From: Virgibacillus salexigens
GTDB taxonomy: Bacteria; Bacillota; Bacilli; Bacillales; Amphibacillaceae
DNA: 64,000 nucleotides
NCBI RefSeq assembly: GCF_014905415.1
Contig: NZ_BNEO01000001.1
Coordinates: 1,364,001-1,428,000, forward strand
Direction: 5' to 3'
Shown: positions 28,924-38,237 of the stretch, in pieces
How the letters are laid out: every line of letters begins with the position of its first letter
Position numbering within the stretch: the stretch's first letter is position 1
Made by a program: the position numbers and the translations under genes
The notes under the pieces: model-generated
What the model was told of the DNA's origin: nothing
Databases searched by the model: none
The model's input: only the letters and a program-made list of their open reading frames with translations

Positions 28924-30003
28924 CTAATTCAAAAAGTTAATCGTTGGGATTGGTTCAACTCCGCTTGCATAATAATAATTAAGGACACTAAAGAAATCAA
29001 TTGTCTCCCCACTGTTAACGTCCAATACTAAAATATGGTCACCATAGTTAGTTAAATCGTCTGTATCTAATCTTCTTGGTGTTGTTTTACCTAACGTATC
29101 AACAAAGGAGCTGCTATATTGTGTTGGAGGTCCTGAACGATAAGATGACTCATGATACGTAAATAATGTCTCTTCATCTAAGTAGATTAATAGCGCATTA
29201 CTAGAGCTAGCATATGACGAACTATAATTTACTGGTCCTGAAATAGACTTAATATGGACATCCGAGATATTGTGATCACGTTGATTATAGTTACCATCCC
29301 ATGCGAAATAATATTCACGCTCCCAATCTAAATGCGCATTGTCGCCGTCAATCGTAGCGACATAATTTCCATTTGAATATATCTCCCCGCTTGGATAACT
29401 TAGTACAGCATATAGCAAGGTGGAAGATGTAGAAATAACACTTGCTGCTCCCGATGGATTGGTAGCATTCATTTTTACGGTATAACTGTCTTCCAATGTG
29501 TCCGTTGAATAGACGCGTAATGCCCAATCACCAGCGGGCAATTGATTATTGGCAATTAGATCTCCGTCATATCCACCAATAGATGTTGGATACGCTGTTC
29601 CAGTGTCCCAATCAACTTGGTAAAGTTCAACAATATAATTAGGATTGTCTGTTTGTAGCTCAAATAGAATACTTCTATCACTATCTACACTAAAGAACCA
29701 AAAATCGTCCGGGTCATCGGCAGTTAGCGAATCCTCAAAATTCATGCGATCACCAGTAACATCAAAATTCGATTGGATTGAAGGAGCTTGATGCACCGGG
29801 GTACCATTGTTCTTATTTGCTTCTGGCAGCTTAGAATCAAAATCAATTTGCTTGTTATTGGAAGATGCTTTTACATTAAATTCCTGTAACTCATGATCAT
29901 CTAGCTTCGCAGCCCCATAAGCGGTAGATGATAAGGCAAAAACACTAACTAGTAAAGTAACCATAAAAGCCAGGATAACACTTACACCATGTTTACGATT
30001 CAT
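28924..30003 (-). CDS. secreted protein with a pre-peptidase C-terminal (PPC)-like domain
   Basis: A 359-residue protein with a Sec signal peptide (MNRKHGVSVILAFMVTLLVS, cleavage near SSTAYGA). Residues 75-180 look like a PPC-type beta-sandwich (DDPDDFWFFSVDSDRSILFE, then LPAGDWALRVYST), usually found beside extracellular peptidases. The remaining C-terminus is Tyr/Ser-rich (SSSYASSSNALLIYLDEE) and not recognised. No peptidase domain is present. The protein is likely released or held at the cell surface. Confidence 0.6.
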   Translation of the reverse strand: MNRKHGVSVILAFMVTLLVSVFALSSTAYGAAKLDDHELQEFNVKASSNNKQIDFDSKLPEANKNNGTPVHQAPSIQSNFDVTGDRMNFEDSLTADDPDDFWFFSVDSDRSILFELQTDNPNYIVELYQVDWDTGTAYPTSIGGYDGDLIANNQLPAGDWALRVYSTDTLEDSYTVKMNATNPSGAASVISTSSTLLYAVLSYPSGEIYSNGNYVATIDGDNAHLDWEREYYFAWDGNYNQRDHNISDVHIKSISGPVNYSSSYASSSNALLIYLDEETLFTYHESSYRSGPPTQYSSSFVDTLGKTTPRRLDTDDLTNYGDHILVLDVNSGETIDFFSVLNYYYASGVEPIPTINFLN

Positions 30004-30118
30004 ACAAAATTCCCCTCCATTGATATAATTTGTCTTCTATATTTATATCGGTTTTCTATTGGGAATTTTAATATAAAAAACAAAACATTGATAAATATCA
30101 AAAAAATAATCACATAAA

Positions 30119-30196
30119 AAAAGACTGCCTATTGTGATTCCCCCTTAAAGCATAAATTTTCTTAGACTTTAAGCGGCGGAATATAGACAGCCTTTC
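30119..30196. repeat. imperfect long inverted repeat (terminator-like)
   Basis: AAAGACTGCCTAT...TTCCCCCTTAAAG on the left faces CTTTAAGCGGCGGAATATAG...CAGCCTTT on the right, giving an imperfect stem of nearly 30 bases around ATAAATTTTCTTAGA-like loop sequence. A-rich and T-rich ends flank it. It may terminate the flavodoxin-like gene ending at 30214 or be a small folded repeat. Confidence 0.5.
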
Positions 30197-30213
30197 ATAA
30201 AATAAATAGATTT

Positions 30214-30840
30214 TTAAGCCATTACATTTCCTTTAGCAGGTATCGGATTTTCTTTGAGAAGTTTTGCGAGATACATGGTATTGTAAGCAAGCATCCTTAC
30301 ATGACTTTGTGTGAATTCATTTTCTTCTCCATTTGCTTCAATAAAGGAAGGTCCTGGGCCTGCCTCACCAACCCAATACGCATCAACATTTGGTGGGACT
30401 ACAAAGCCGATATGCGATAGACCGTATAGAAGCGATGTTGCTGCATTCTTCGCACCGTCCTCATTCCCCGTTATGACAACGCCAGCGACCTTATTATAAT
30501 AAATGGATTGCCCCTTATTATTAGTTAAACTGCTTCCGCCATATAAACGTTCCATGGCAACCGTAGCTAAACTACTCTTCTCTCCGAGCCAAATCGGTGA
30601 TCCAATGATTAGGATATCTGCCTTTTTCACTTTTTCTAAAATCAGCGGCCACTCATCACCATCTCCAAGATCATCGCTAATACCAACAGGGATGTGATAA
30701 TCGGCGAGCCGAATGGTTTCACTTTCGACATCCTCTTGCTGGTAGATCCGTTTGACTTCTTCATATAATGCGTCGGTGTTTGAAATCTCATTACTATCCT
30801 TTAATGACGTATTTAAAAAAATTGCTTTTACATCTGTCAT
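30214..30840 (-). CDS. flavodoxin-like / NADPH-dependent FMN reductase family protein
   Basis: A 208-residue protein with the flavodoxin fold: VKAIFLNTSLKDSNEISNTD at the N-terminus binds the FMN phosphate, ADILIIGSPIWLGEKSS near residue 75 contacts the isoalloxazine, and NKVAGVVITGNEDGAKN follows. The ATG at 30838-30840 was chosen because AAAAGGAGAG precedes it; the open frame upstream lacks a site. It may act as a quinone or azo reductase. The partner is unknown. Confidence 0.85.
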   Translation of the reverse strand: MTDVKAIFLNTSLKDSNEISNTDALYEEVKRIYQQEDVESETIRLADYHIPVGISDDLGDGDEWPLILEKVKKADILIIGSPIWLGEKSSLATVAMERLYGGSSLTNNKGQSIYYNKVAGVVITGNEDGAKNAATSLLYGLSHIGFVVPPNVDAYWVGEAGPGPSFIEANGEENEFTQSHVRMLAYNTMYLAKLLKENPIPAKGNVMA

Positions 30841-30945
30841 TGTATCTCTCCTTTTACATAACGGTACCCGGAATCGGAGGAGGATAATCACATGCTCTAA
30901 GCATCTTGCTATTTCGACAGCGGCTAACTTTCCTTCACATCTAAA

Positions 30946-30975
30946 CAAGCGATGCACCTAATCATGCATCGCTTG
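30946..30975 (-). terminator. hairpin over the ykvI-like stop codon
   Basis: CAAGCGATGCA (30946-30956) and TGCATCGCTTG (30965-30975) are exact reverse complements. The minus-strand gene stops at 30962 inside the loop, and TTTAGAT follows the stem, so it may be a weak terminator. Confidence 0.55.
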
Positions 30976-32068
30976 CCCAATTTCTTCTTGTACTTGCTGT
31001 TTGTTTTACTTCTCTTTTAAGTTTTATCGGTGCGTAAATCAAACCTAGAATCAACACAAGACCCATATATCCAATGGTGGGATAGAATAAGGAAACCAAA
31101 TCGGTGAAGCCGACAAAGCTGGCGGCAAATCCGACGATTAAGGTAATCGTATAAAAGATTCTAAACTTGCTTGTCTCTACCTCCGTAAAGCGCGCCGCAA
31201 ACGAATAAAACATGCTTAACGCGGTATTAAAGATCATAGCCAAGATTACAATCGCCATCATCGTACCTAATAACGGCGAGATATCGTTGACAATCGCAAG
31301 CATTGGCATATCCATGCTGCCAACTTCCTCAATTTTAGAGAAGATAGCCAAATGACTTAGGATAATCAGCAATCCTAGCACGAATCCACCAACTAGTCCT
31401 CCAATGGCAGCTACCTTTCTATCCTTTTCAGCACCGCCCATTACCAATGCCATCGATGCACCTACTGCTGTGTTAAAGGATGCATAATTTACTCCTGCAA
31501 TGAACCAGTTCGGCAATGTCGTCGGCTGTTGATTCGCTAAGCTGTTCAAGGAACTAAACGATCCATCCATCGTAAAAAAGCTATAGATTGATATGATCAC
31601 GATAAATAGGATTAAGAATGGAGTAATTCCTCCAATGACAGAAACCACCTTGTCCACATTCATCATCCCAAGTACCAACACGAGTATCGTCATGAGAATC
31701 GTACCTATGATTTCTGGCAGGCCAAATTGCTGAGCTAAGTTAGAACCTGCTCCTGCCAGCATCACAACACCAACACCAAACAAGGTAAAGATAAGAATAT
31801 AATCAATAACCGTCCCTATAAAGCGACCAACAGTGGTTCTCCCACTTATTTTATATATTACATCTTTATGTGAATTCGTTTTCATTCTACTGCCGACCCA
31901 AACAAGCGTCATGCCAACATACGCAAATAAAGCGGTTGCAATAATGCCCCCAATAATTCCCATTAAGCCAAAGCTTGTAAAGTATTGCAGTACTTCTTGT
32001 CCAGAAGCGAAACCTGCACCTACAATCACGCCGATAAAAGCGCTTCCAATTAATAGGATCTTTTTCAT
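30962..32068 (-). CDS. YkvI-family membrane transporter
   Basis: A 368-residue protein with about ten helices, starting MKKILLIGSAFIGVIVGAGF and GQEVLQYFTSFG, the N-terminus of the YkvI family (APC-like fold, distantly related to branched-chain amino-acid and amino-acid permeases). The ATG at 32066-32068 follows GATGGGAGG. Substrate is unknown. It is divergent from the PucR/AdeR-type regulator of alanine metabolism, so an amino acid such as alanine is a reasonable guess. Confidence 0.75.
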   Translation of the reverse strand: MKKILLIGSAFIGVIVGAGFASGQEVLQYFTSFGLMGIIGGIIATALFAYVGMTLVWVGSRMKTNSHKDVIYKISGRTTVGRFIGTVIDYILIFTLFGVGVVMLAGAGSNLAQQFGLPEIIGTILMTILVLVLGMMNVDKVVSVIGGITPFLILFIVIISIYSFFTMDGSFSSLNSLANQQPTTLPNWFIAGVNYASFNTAVGASMALVMGGAEKDRKVAAIGGLVGGFVLGLLIILSHLAIFSKIEEVGSMDMPMLAIVNDISPLLGTMMAIVILAMIFNTALSMFYSFAARFTEVETSKFRIFYTITLIVGFAASFVGFTDLVSLFYPTIGYMGLVLILGLIYAPIKLKREVKQTASTRRNWASDA

Positions 32069-32197
32069 TGTGTTTCCTCCCATCATGATGCATGATTACT
32101 ATAACATCTTCACTATGAAATCGATTTGTGTATATACTAAAATGAGAGAATAAGCTTTTGTTTATTTGTTCAAACCATATACGGAGGAAAAAGGTCT

Positions 32198-33442
32198 ATG
32201 TCCCAAAAGAAAGATGTACTGAATAGTTTAAATGAAAAGATGACATCCCTCGATCAGCTTGCAGACCAAATTGCAGATATCTTCGGATGTCCCATTACCA
32301 TAGAAGATTCCAATCATCATGTCGTATCCTACAGCAAGCATAAAGACAACATCGACCAAGTTCGCATATCTACGATTATCAATCGGAAGGTACCAGATAA
32401 GGTGATTAATGGTTTATGGAAAAAAGGCGTGATGCCAAAATTAATCGATAGCGATGATCCTGTCAGTATTCCCAAGATCAACGAAGTTGGCCTCGGTAAT
32501 CGCGTCGCTATTTCCGTACGCAAACATAATGAAATATTAGGATTTGTCTGGGCGCATACTTCCGACAAAACCTTCACGGAGGAAGAATTGGTTCTCTTTA
32601 AGGAAGCTGCTGCTTATGTAAAGAAATTTTTCCTGAAAGACCTGCAACGCCATCGCAAATTAGAAGAAGGTTATCGAGACTTCTTTTGGCAGCTGTTACG
32701 AGGGGATTTGCAAGATACGGATGCCATCAAACAACGGGAAAAGAAATACAATATGCATTTGGAAGGGAATAAGGCAATTGTTGTGATCCGCTTTACCGAT
32801 GAAGTAACCGAACAAATGGAAAAGCATGCCTTTTATCTATCCGAATCCCAGGTCAAACTTCATGTGATTACCAGCTTGTTTGACGATAATGATTTTATAA
32901 TGCTCGTCCATCTAAAGGAAGCATTCGATTATAAACAAACGTTGTATGCTTTTATGGATCAATTCATTACTCGAATTAGCCAGCAATTAGACTTGGCCAA
33001 CGTGTTTGGCGCAGCAGGTCTAGCTTATCAAGCCGCACAACAGATCCAAAACTCCCATCAACAGGCTAGAGAAGTGTTGAAACTACAGGAAAAATTGCCT
33101 GACACCATCGATCCGGTCAAACTCTATGAAGATTTAGGTGTGTATCAATTTATTGAGCAATTGGCAGAAACTCGCAAGGCGGATCAATACCAGAACCCCT
33201 TTATGGAGAAGCTTCGTGCGTATGACCAACAGCACGGAACCTCCCTGCTAGCGTCATTGGAAGTATATTTGCAATGTGATAGCAATGTCTATAACGCAGC
33301 CAAACGATTATTCATCCATCCGAATACAATGAATTATCGCCTCAAGCGAATGGGGGAAGTGAGTGGCATCGACTTAAAAGATCCGAATCAAAAAGCGAAT
33401 ATCTACCTTGACTTAATTATAGAAAACATCCAACAAACATGA
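32198..33442 (+). CDS. adeR: PucR/CdaR-type regulator, probably AdeR-like activator of ald
   Basis: A 414-residue protein. The first 150 residues form a GAF-like sensor (QLADQIADIFGCPITIEDSN). The middle is a GGDEF-like/CdaR region. The C-terminus is a PucR-type helix-turn-helix: YLQCDSNVYNAAKRLFIHPN near 360, then TMNYRLKRMGEVSGIDL. In Bacillus subtilis the related AdeR activates alanine dehydrogenase, and here ald lies directly downstream. ACGGAGGAAAAAGG precedes the ATG. The gene symbol rests on synteny plus family. Confidence 0.82.
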   Translation: MSQKKDVLNSLNEKMTSLDQLADQIADIFGCPITIEDSNHHVVSYSKHKDNIDQVRISTIINRKVPDKVINGLWKKGVMPKLIDSDDPVSIPKINEVGLGNRVAISVRKHNEILGFVWAHTSDKTFTEEELVLFKEAAAYVKKFFLKDLQRHRKLEEGYRDFFWQLLRGDLQDTDAIKQREKKYNMHLEGNKAIVVIRFTDEVTEQMEKHAFYLSESQVKLHVITSLFDDNDFIMLVHLKEAFDYKQTLYAFMDQFITRISQQLDLANVFGAAGLAYQAAQQIQNSHQQAREVLKLQEKLPDTIDPVKLYEDLGVYQFIEQLAETRKADQYQNPFMEKLRAYDQQHGTSLLASLEVYLQCDSNVYNAAKRLFIHPNTMNYRLKRMGEVSGIDLKDPNQKANIYLDLIIENIQQT

Positions 33443-33470
33443 TTTGTGCATTTACACAAATCATGTTTTT
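33436..33470 (+). terminator. intrinsic terminator after the adeR-like gene
   Basis: ACATGATTTGTG (33436-33447) pairs perfectly with CACAAATCATGT (33454-33465), followed by TTTTTTTC. The stem contains the stop codon of the regulator gene. It separates the regulator from ald transcription. Confidence 0.92.
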
Positions 33471-33491
33471 TTCTTTTAGATTTTTTCATAA

Positions 33492-33519
33492 TGAAACCGT
33501 TTCACAGAAGCGATATGAT
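33492..33519 (+). promoter_or_regulatory. ald promoter with a TGAAAC-C-GTTTCA palindrome
   Basis: The 13-base perfect dyad TGAAACCGTTTCA (33492-33504) lies where the -35 of a promoter with -10 TATGAT (33514-33519) would be. There is no good -35, which fits an activated promoter. It could be bound by the adjacent AdeR-like protein or, being cre-like, by CcpA. Confidence 0.5.
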
Positions 33520-33554
33520 ACAAGGAGAGATTGATTGAGAAGGAGTTGGATAAG

Positions 33555-34676
33555 ATGATTATTGGTGTACCAAAGGAAATTAAAAACAACGAGAATCGCG
33601 TCGCTATGACACCTGCTGGTGTGATTCATTTAATAAATGCTGGCCATACCGTTTATATCGAAAAAGATGCAGGAATGGGAAGTAACTTTACCGATGCAGA
33701 ATACCAAGCAGCTGGAGCAGAAATTATCGTTACCGCCGCAGATGTTTGGGAAAAAGCAGATATGATTATGAAAGTAAAAGAACCACTTGCTGCAGAATAC
33801 AAATACTTCCGCAAAGGACTTATTTTATTCACATACCTTCATCTAGCTGCAGAACCTGAGCTAGCAAAAGCATTGGTAGAAAATGAAGTCACTGCGATTG
33901 CTTATGAAACCATTACAGCAAACGGCACATTGCCATTGTTGACTCCAATGAGTGAAGTTGCTGGGCGGATGGCTACACAAATTGGGGCACAATATCTAGA
34001 AAAATCCGAGGGCGGCAAAGGGATTCTACTTGGCGGCATTCCAGGCGTAAAACGTGGAAAAGTAACGGTCATCGGTGGTGGCGTTGTTGGAACAAACGCT
34101 GCAAAAATCGCACTTGGTTTTGGTGCAGAAGTGACGATGATTGACTTGAACCCCGTACGCCTTCGTCAATTAGACGATATCTTTGGTTCAAGCATTCAAA
34201 CATTAATGTCGAATCCATTCAATATCGCACAAGCTGTCAAAGAATCGGATCTTGTGATCGGATCTGTACTCATCCCAGGAAGGAAAGCCCCTAAACTCGT
34301 ATCCGATGAAATGGTTCAATCCATGCAGCCTGGATCTGTGATCGTTGATGTTGCCATCGACCAAGGTGGTAACTTCGAAACAGTCGATCACCCAACCACC
34401 CATGATGATCCAATCTATGTAAAACACGATGTGCTTCATTATGCGGTTGCTAATATCCCTGGTTCTGTGCCACGTACGTCTACGGTTGGTTTGACAAACG
34501 TAACGGTACCATATGCGGTACAAATTGCATCTAAAGGTGCTGCGAAAGCAATTCAAGATAACCCGGCAATCCTGTCTGGTGTAAATGTGATGAACGGAAA
34601 AGTAACCTACGAAGCAGTAGCAGCTGATCTAGGATACGATTTCGTATCACCAGAAGATCTATTGAAAGACGTATAA
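33555..34676 (+). CDS. ald: alanine dehydrogenase
   Basis: A 373-residue enzyme that interconverts L-alanine and pyruvate plus ammonia with [23 protein letters not shown] is the canonical N-terminus. The catalytic Lys is in [11 protein letters not shown] near 75, the catalytic His in [11 protein letters not shown] near 95, and the Rossmann motif is [17 protein letters not shown] near 170. The ATG at 33555 follows GAAGGAG. In Bacillus it supports alanine use and sporulation. It forms a cluster with adeR and alr. Confidence 0.97.
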   Translation: MIIGVPKEIKNNENRVAMTPAGVIHLINAGHTVYIEKDAGMGSNFTDAEYQAAGAEIIVTAADVWEKADMIMKVKEPLAAEYKYFRKGLILFTYLHLAAEPELAKALVENEVTAIAYETITANGTLPLLTPMSEVAGRMATQIGAQYLEKSEGGKGILLGGIPGVKRGKVTVIGGGVVGTNAAKIALGFGAEVTMIDLNPVRLRQLDDIFGSSIQTLMSNPFNIAQAVKESDLVIGSVLIPGRKAPKLVSDEMVQSMQPGSVIVDVAIDQGGNFETVDHPTTHDDPIYVKHDVLHYAVANIPGSVPRTSTVGLTNVTVPYAVQIASKGAAKAIQDNPAILSGVNVMNGKVTYEAVAADLGYDFVSPEDLLKDV

Positions 34677-34692
34677 GTGAAATATCTTCAAC

Positions 34693-34725
34693 GTGCCCTT
34701 CTACCTCGGTAAGAAGGGTACTTTT
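34693..34725 (+). terminator. terminator after ald
   Basis: GTGCCCTTCT (34693-34702) pairs with AGAAGGGTAC (34712-34721), followed by TTTTATAT. Confidence 0.85.
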
Positions 34726-34781
34726 ATATCACGACTATTCAAAAAGCACATGATCAGCAGTCGCCTAAGGAGAGATGCAAA

Positions 34782-35963
34782 ATGAAGCTTGGAAGTTATC
34801 GGGATACATGGGCAGAAGTTTCGCTAGATGCGCTTCACCATAATGTAATCGCCTTCAGAAGGCATATTGGCAACCAAACTAAACTGATGGCCGTCGTTAA
34901 GGCTGATGGCTATGGACACGGAGCCCTCGAAGTGGCAAACGAAGCGATGGCAGCCGGCGCTGACTACCTCGCTGTCGCTTTATTAGATGAAGCCATACAA
35001 TTACGAGAAGCAGGAATCGACTTCCCTATCCTCGTGCTTGGATACACCCGTGCAGACGGCGTGAGAACAGCGATCGAAAACCATATTACCTTAACGGTTT
35101 TTACCGAAGAAGCAGCAACGAAAGTGAAGATGGAAGCAGAAACACTGCAAAAAACTGCACGCGTCCACTTGAAAATTGAAACTGGCATGAATCGTATCGG
35201 TGTGACCAGCAAAGAAGAAGCACTTCAAGTGGCCGAAGCAGCTACATCTGATTATGTCATGCTGGAAGGTGCTTTCACCCATTTTGCCGATGCAGATAAT
35301 ACCGATCCAACCTATACCGAAAAACAATTTCATCAATTTAGAAAGGTCGTTTCGTTTCTCAAGCAGCACCGTCATATACCAATTATTCACTGCTGTAATA
35401 CGGCAGGGACAATTGCCTATCCAGACATGCATCTAGATATGGTACGTGTCGGCATTGGGCTCTATGGCTTATATCCGGAAGAACATCTGAAGGATATCAT
35501 TAACTTAACCCAAGCCATGAGCTTCAAAACCAAACCCATCCATATCAAGACATTAGCTGCCGATGAACGAATTAGTTATGGACTAACCTATCAGACATCA
35601 AGGGAAAGCATCATTGCAACCATCCCCGTAGGCTATGCCGACGGCCTCTCCCGCCTATTATCCAATCACGGCAATGTAACTGTCCACGGAAAGCGCGCAC
35701 CCATTGTCGGCAGAATTTGTATGGACCAATCGATGATGGATATTACCGACATTGAGGATGTCGGATTGGGTGATGTGGTTACCATCTTCGGTGAACCTAG
35801 CGAGGGCTATGCCGCTATGGAAGAAGTTGCTGCTTTAATGGGAACCATCCATTATGAAACAGCCTGCCTGATAGGGAAACGCGTTCCTCGAGTATATGTG
35901 AAGAAGGGTGAGATTATAGAATATAGAGGTTTGGTTGAGGAAGGATTTATTGCTGGAGGTTGA
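34782..35963 (+). CDS. alr: alanine racemase
   Basis: A 393-residue PLP enzyme making D-alanine for peptidoglycan. The PLP Lys is in LMAVVKADGYGHGALEVA near residue 40. The second catalytic base is the Tyr in ERISYGLTYQTSR near residue 265, and RICMDQSMMDI follows near 312. AAGGAGAGATGC precedes the ATG. Standing next to ald, it could also serve D-alanine catabolism; a second racemase elsewhere would support that. Confidence 0.96.
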   Translation: MKLGSYRDTWAEVSLDALHHNVIAFRRHIGNQTKLMAVVKADGYGHGALEVANEAMAAGADYLAVALLDEAIQLREAGIDFPILVLGYTRADGVRTAIENHITLTVFTEEAATKVKMEAETLQKTARVHLKIETGMNRIGVTSKEEALQVAEAATSDYVMLEGAFTHFADADNTDPTYTEKQFHQFRKVVSFLKQHRHIPIIHCCNTAGTIAYPDMHLDMVRVGIGLYGLYPEEHLKDIINLTQAMSFKTKPIHIKTLAADERISYGLTYQTSRESIIATIPVGYADGLSRLLSNHGNVTVHGKRAPIVGRICMDQSMMDITDIEDVGLGDVVTIFGEPSEGYAAMEEVAALMGTIHYETACLIGKRVPRVYVKKGEIIEYRGLVEEGFIAGG

Positions 35964-35987
35964 ACGGTGGTTTAGGTGTCAATTTTT

Positions 35988-36032
35988 AAACAAGGATAAT
36001 CCATCATCCCCTATGAATTATCCTTGTTTTGT
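35988..36032 (+). terminator. terminator after alr
   Basis: AAACAAGGATAAT (35988-36000) pairs with ATTATCCTTGTTT (36017-36029), followed by a short T-rich tail. Confidence 0.85.
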
Positions 36033-36101
36033 ATATAACGTGAATATGTTCTTTGATAAAAAAGCAGCTGAATAGGCGTTACTTATTATTAGGGAACAAA
36101 C

Positions 36102-36140
36102 AACGATTGCACTTGTACAGAATGTGGAAGTGCAATCGTT
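36102..36140 (-). terminator. terminator of the Gfo/Idh/MocA gene
   Basis: AACGATTGCACTT (36102-36114) pairs perfectly with AAGTGCAATCGTT (36128-36140). It lies 22 bases beyond the stop of the gene at 36162. The T-run is stronger on the plus strand, so it may work both ways. Confidence 0.82.
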
Positions 36141-36161
36141 TTTGGGTTGGTTTCACCCGTT

Positions 36162-37184
36162 TTATTTTAAGTTTTTAACTCCCGTTTCTAATATCTCCAT
36201 TTGCAGCAGTGTCTGCTCGTCGGTAATGGTTTTAGCTTTACCATTTATAATAGCTTCATATAAATCATCATATACGATTCCATAATCGCCATTTACGGAT
36301 GTCACTTTTTCTTCGTGAATGGTACCTTCGGCATCGATATATGACAGTACACCATAATGTTTGATTGTATCTATACCAAAATCCTTATTATCAGGCATGT
36401 AAAATAGCTTTAAATGTTCTTCCTGACGATCTTTAGTTTCTTTTACAAAGCAGCCGTTTTTTCCATGAACGACGAAGCTTGGTCTTTCTTTCAGTCTAAA
36501 ATAACTCGATTTCACAGATACTTTTAACGTGCCATAATATAAATCCAAATCAAAATAATCATTCATTCTTCCTTGTCCTAATAATTGCCTCACATCATAA
36601 TGGATTTGATCCGGCTTGCCAAAATAGCTGATAACCTGATCGAGGGTATGGCAGCCATGTCCATATAAGAATGATGACGCTGGGTCAAAAGAATCGGCAG
36701 ACTCGGGTACTTCGGGACGATAATAATCATAATGCATTTCCACTTCCAGAAGCTCTCCGACTTTCCCTTCCTCCATAACCTTTTGAACGGTTAAGAAATC
36801 ACTGTCAAACCGTCGGTTTTGATACGCTTGGATAATCAACCCTTTCTCTTTGGCCAATGCAAATATTTCTTTTGCCTGTTCGGAGGTTTCCATAAACGGC
36901 TTTTCAACCAAACAGTGTTTATTATGTTCCAATACGAGTTTTGCATATTCATAATGGCTGTCATGCTTTGTGCACACCACGATGAGCTGAATGTCCTCGT
37001 CATGTAATAATTCATTTAAATCCGAAGTATAATTTACTCCTGCAATCCTCCCCCAGCTATCACGATCCGGATTTCTTCGATATATTGTTTTTACCTTTAT
37101 GTTCTCTCTTTGCAGTACGAATGGCAGATGGTATCGATTCGTGCTTTTCCCATTGCCAATATAACCTATCGTCAGCATGGTCAT
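36162..37184 (-). CDS. Gfo/Idh/MocA-family oxidoreductase
   Basis: A 340-residue NAD(P)-dependent dehydrogenase. The Rossmann motif is GYIGNGKSTNRYHLPF at the N-terminus, with the family EKPF motif in HCLVEKPFMETSEQAKEIF near residue 95 and the catalytic region SSFLYGHGCHTLDQVISYFG near 170. It resembles inositol-dehydrogenase-like YvaA/IolW proteins. The substrate is probably a sugar or inositol; the neighbouring PTS operon supports a sugar link but does not prove it. Confidence 0.85.
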   Translation of the reverse strand: MTMLTIGYIGNGKSTNRYHLPFVLQRENIKVKTIYRRNPDRDSWGRIAGVNYTSDLNELLHDEDIQLIVVCTKHDSHYEYAKLVLEHNKHCLVEKPFMETSEQAKEIFALAKEKGLIIQAYQNRRFDSDFLTVQKVMEEGKVGELLEVEMHYDYYRPEVPESADSFDPASSFLYGHGCHTLDQVISYFGKPDQIHYDVRQLLGQGRMNDYFDLDLYYGTLKVSVKSSYFRLKERPSFVVHGKNGCFVKETKDRQEEHLKLFYMPDNKDFGIDTIKHYGVLSYIDAEGTIHEEKVTSVNGDYGIVYDDLYEAIINGKAKTITDEQTLLQMEILETGVKNLK

Positions 37185-37223
37185 CCTCCTAAATTCATTC
37201 TTCGTAAAAGTCTTGTATGAAAA

Positions 37224-37259
37224 AGCACCTCCTTAGGGTCTATCATACCAGGAGGTACT
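37224..37259 (-). terminator. terminator of the mannose-family PTS operon
   Basis: On the minus strand AGTACCTCCT and AGGAGGTGCT form a stem of ten pairs followed by TTTTTC. It lies 50 bases past the IID stop. Confidence 0.88.
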
Positions 37260-37308
37260 TCTCTATTTTATATAGACGTCTTAAAAGGATCTAGCTTGTC
37301 TATATTTC

Positions 37309-38220
37309 TTACATCAAGCCTATAGCGTGGAAGATGATACCAACCACGAACAATCCAAGAATCATAATGATTGGAGAAACTTTTTTCCTAAGCAGCCACA
37401 TACAAAGAAGTGTGATTAACAATCCGGCTAAACCAGGAATTAAGCTATCTAAGTTGTCCTGTAAGGTCGTTACATCCGTCTGGGTCAGTGATCGACCCTC
37501 TTCTTGCTGAATCAGTGCGGTTCGAATTCCTTCTGCCCCAGCAGGCAAATTATCCCAATCTATATAAGCACCTTCGTCTAGCTGAACTTCAGATACCGTC
37601 GGAGCAAATGAGACAGCTACCCACCTATTTACTAGTGAACCGAGGATGAACATACCGAGTATCGAGGCGCCTTTGGTAATGTCCTGGAGTAATCCACCAG
37701 ATAAGTCGTCGGTAATTTTGGAACCAGCTTTGTAACCAAGTTCTTGCGAATACCACATGAATCCCATACGAATAAGATTCCATAAAACAAAGTAAAGAAT
37801 CGGGCCGAGGATGTTACCGGACATAGCAAGAGAAGCTGCTAATGCACCAAGGATTGGCTTAACCGTGAACCAGAAAGTGGGATCGCCGATACCTGCTAGA
37901 GGCCCCATCATACCGACTTTAACCCCTTGAATAGCCTTATCGTCAACCGGCGCACCATTTGAACGTTCTTCTTCAAGCGCTAACGTCACACCAAGAATCG
38001 GAGAAGCTACATATGGATGTGTATTAAAAAATTCTAAGTGACGCTGGAGTGCCGCTGCACGATCTTCTTTTCTTTTATATAATCTTTTGATGGCAGGAAT
38101 CATCGAAAATGCCCAACCACCGTTTTGCATCCGTTCATAGTTCCAAGAACCTTGAATAAAAGTGGATCGCCACCAAATCGCAATGCGATCTCTTTTTGTT
38201 AATTTCAATTCTTTATCCAT
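37309..38220 (-). CDS. manZ: PTS mannose/fructose/sorbose family IID component
   Basis: A 303-residue IID protein. QGSWNYERMQNGGWAFSMIP near residue 25 and VGMMGPLAGIGDPTFWFTV near 105 are signature regions, with membrane segments near the C-terminus (LLITLLCMWLLRKK). It forms the membrane channel with IIC. It is the last gene of the IIAB-IIC-IID operon. A residue 210-250 insertion before the last helix is somewhat longer than in many homologues. Confidence 0.93.
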   Translation of the reverse strand: MDKELKLTKRDRIAIWWRSTFIQGSWNYERMQNGGWAFSMIPAIKRLYKRKEDRAAALQRHLEFFNTHPYVASPILGVTLALEEERSNGAPVDDKAIQGVKVGMMGPLAGIGDPTFWFTVKPILGALAASLAMSGNILGPILYFVLWNLIRMGFMWYSQELGYKAGSKITDDLSGGLLQDITKGASILGMFILGSLVNRWVAVSFAPTVSEVQLDEGAYIDWDNLPAGAEGIRTALIQQEEGRSLTQTDVTTLQDNLDSLIPGLAGLLITLLCMWLLRKKVSPIIMILGLFVVGIIFHAIGLM

Positions 38221-38237
38221 TTTTAGTCCCCCTCCTT

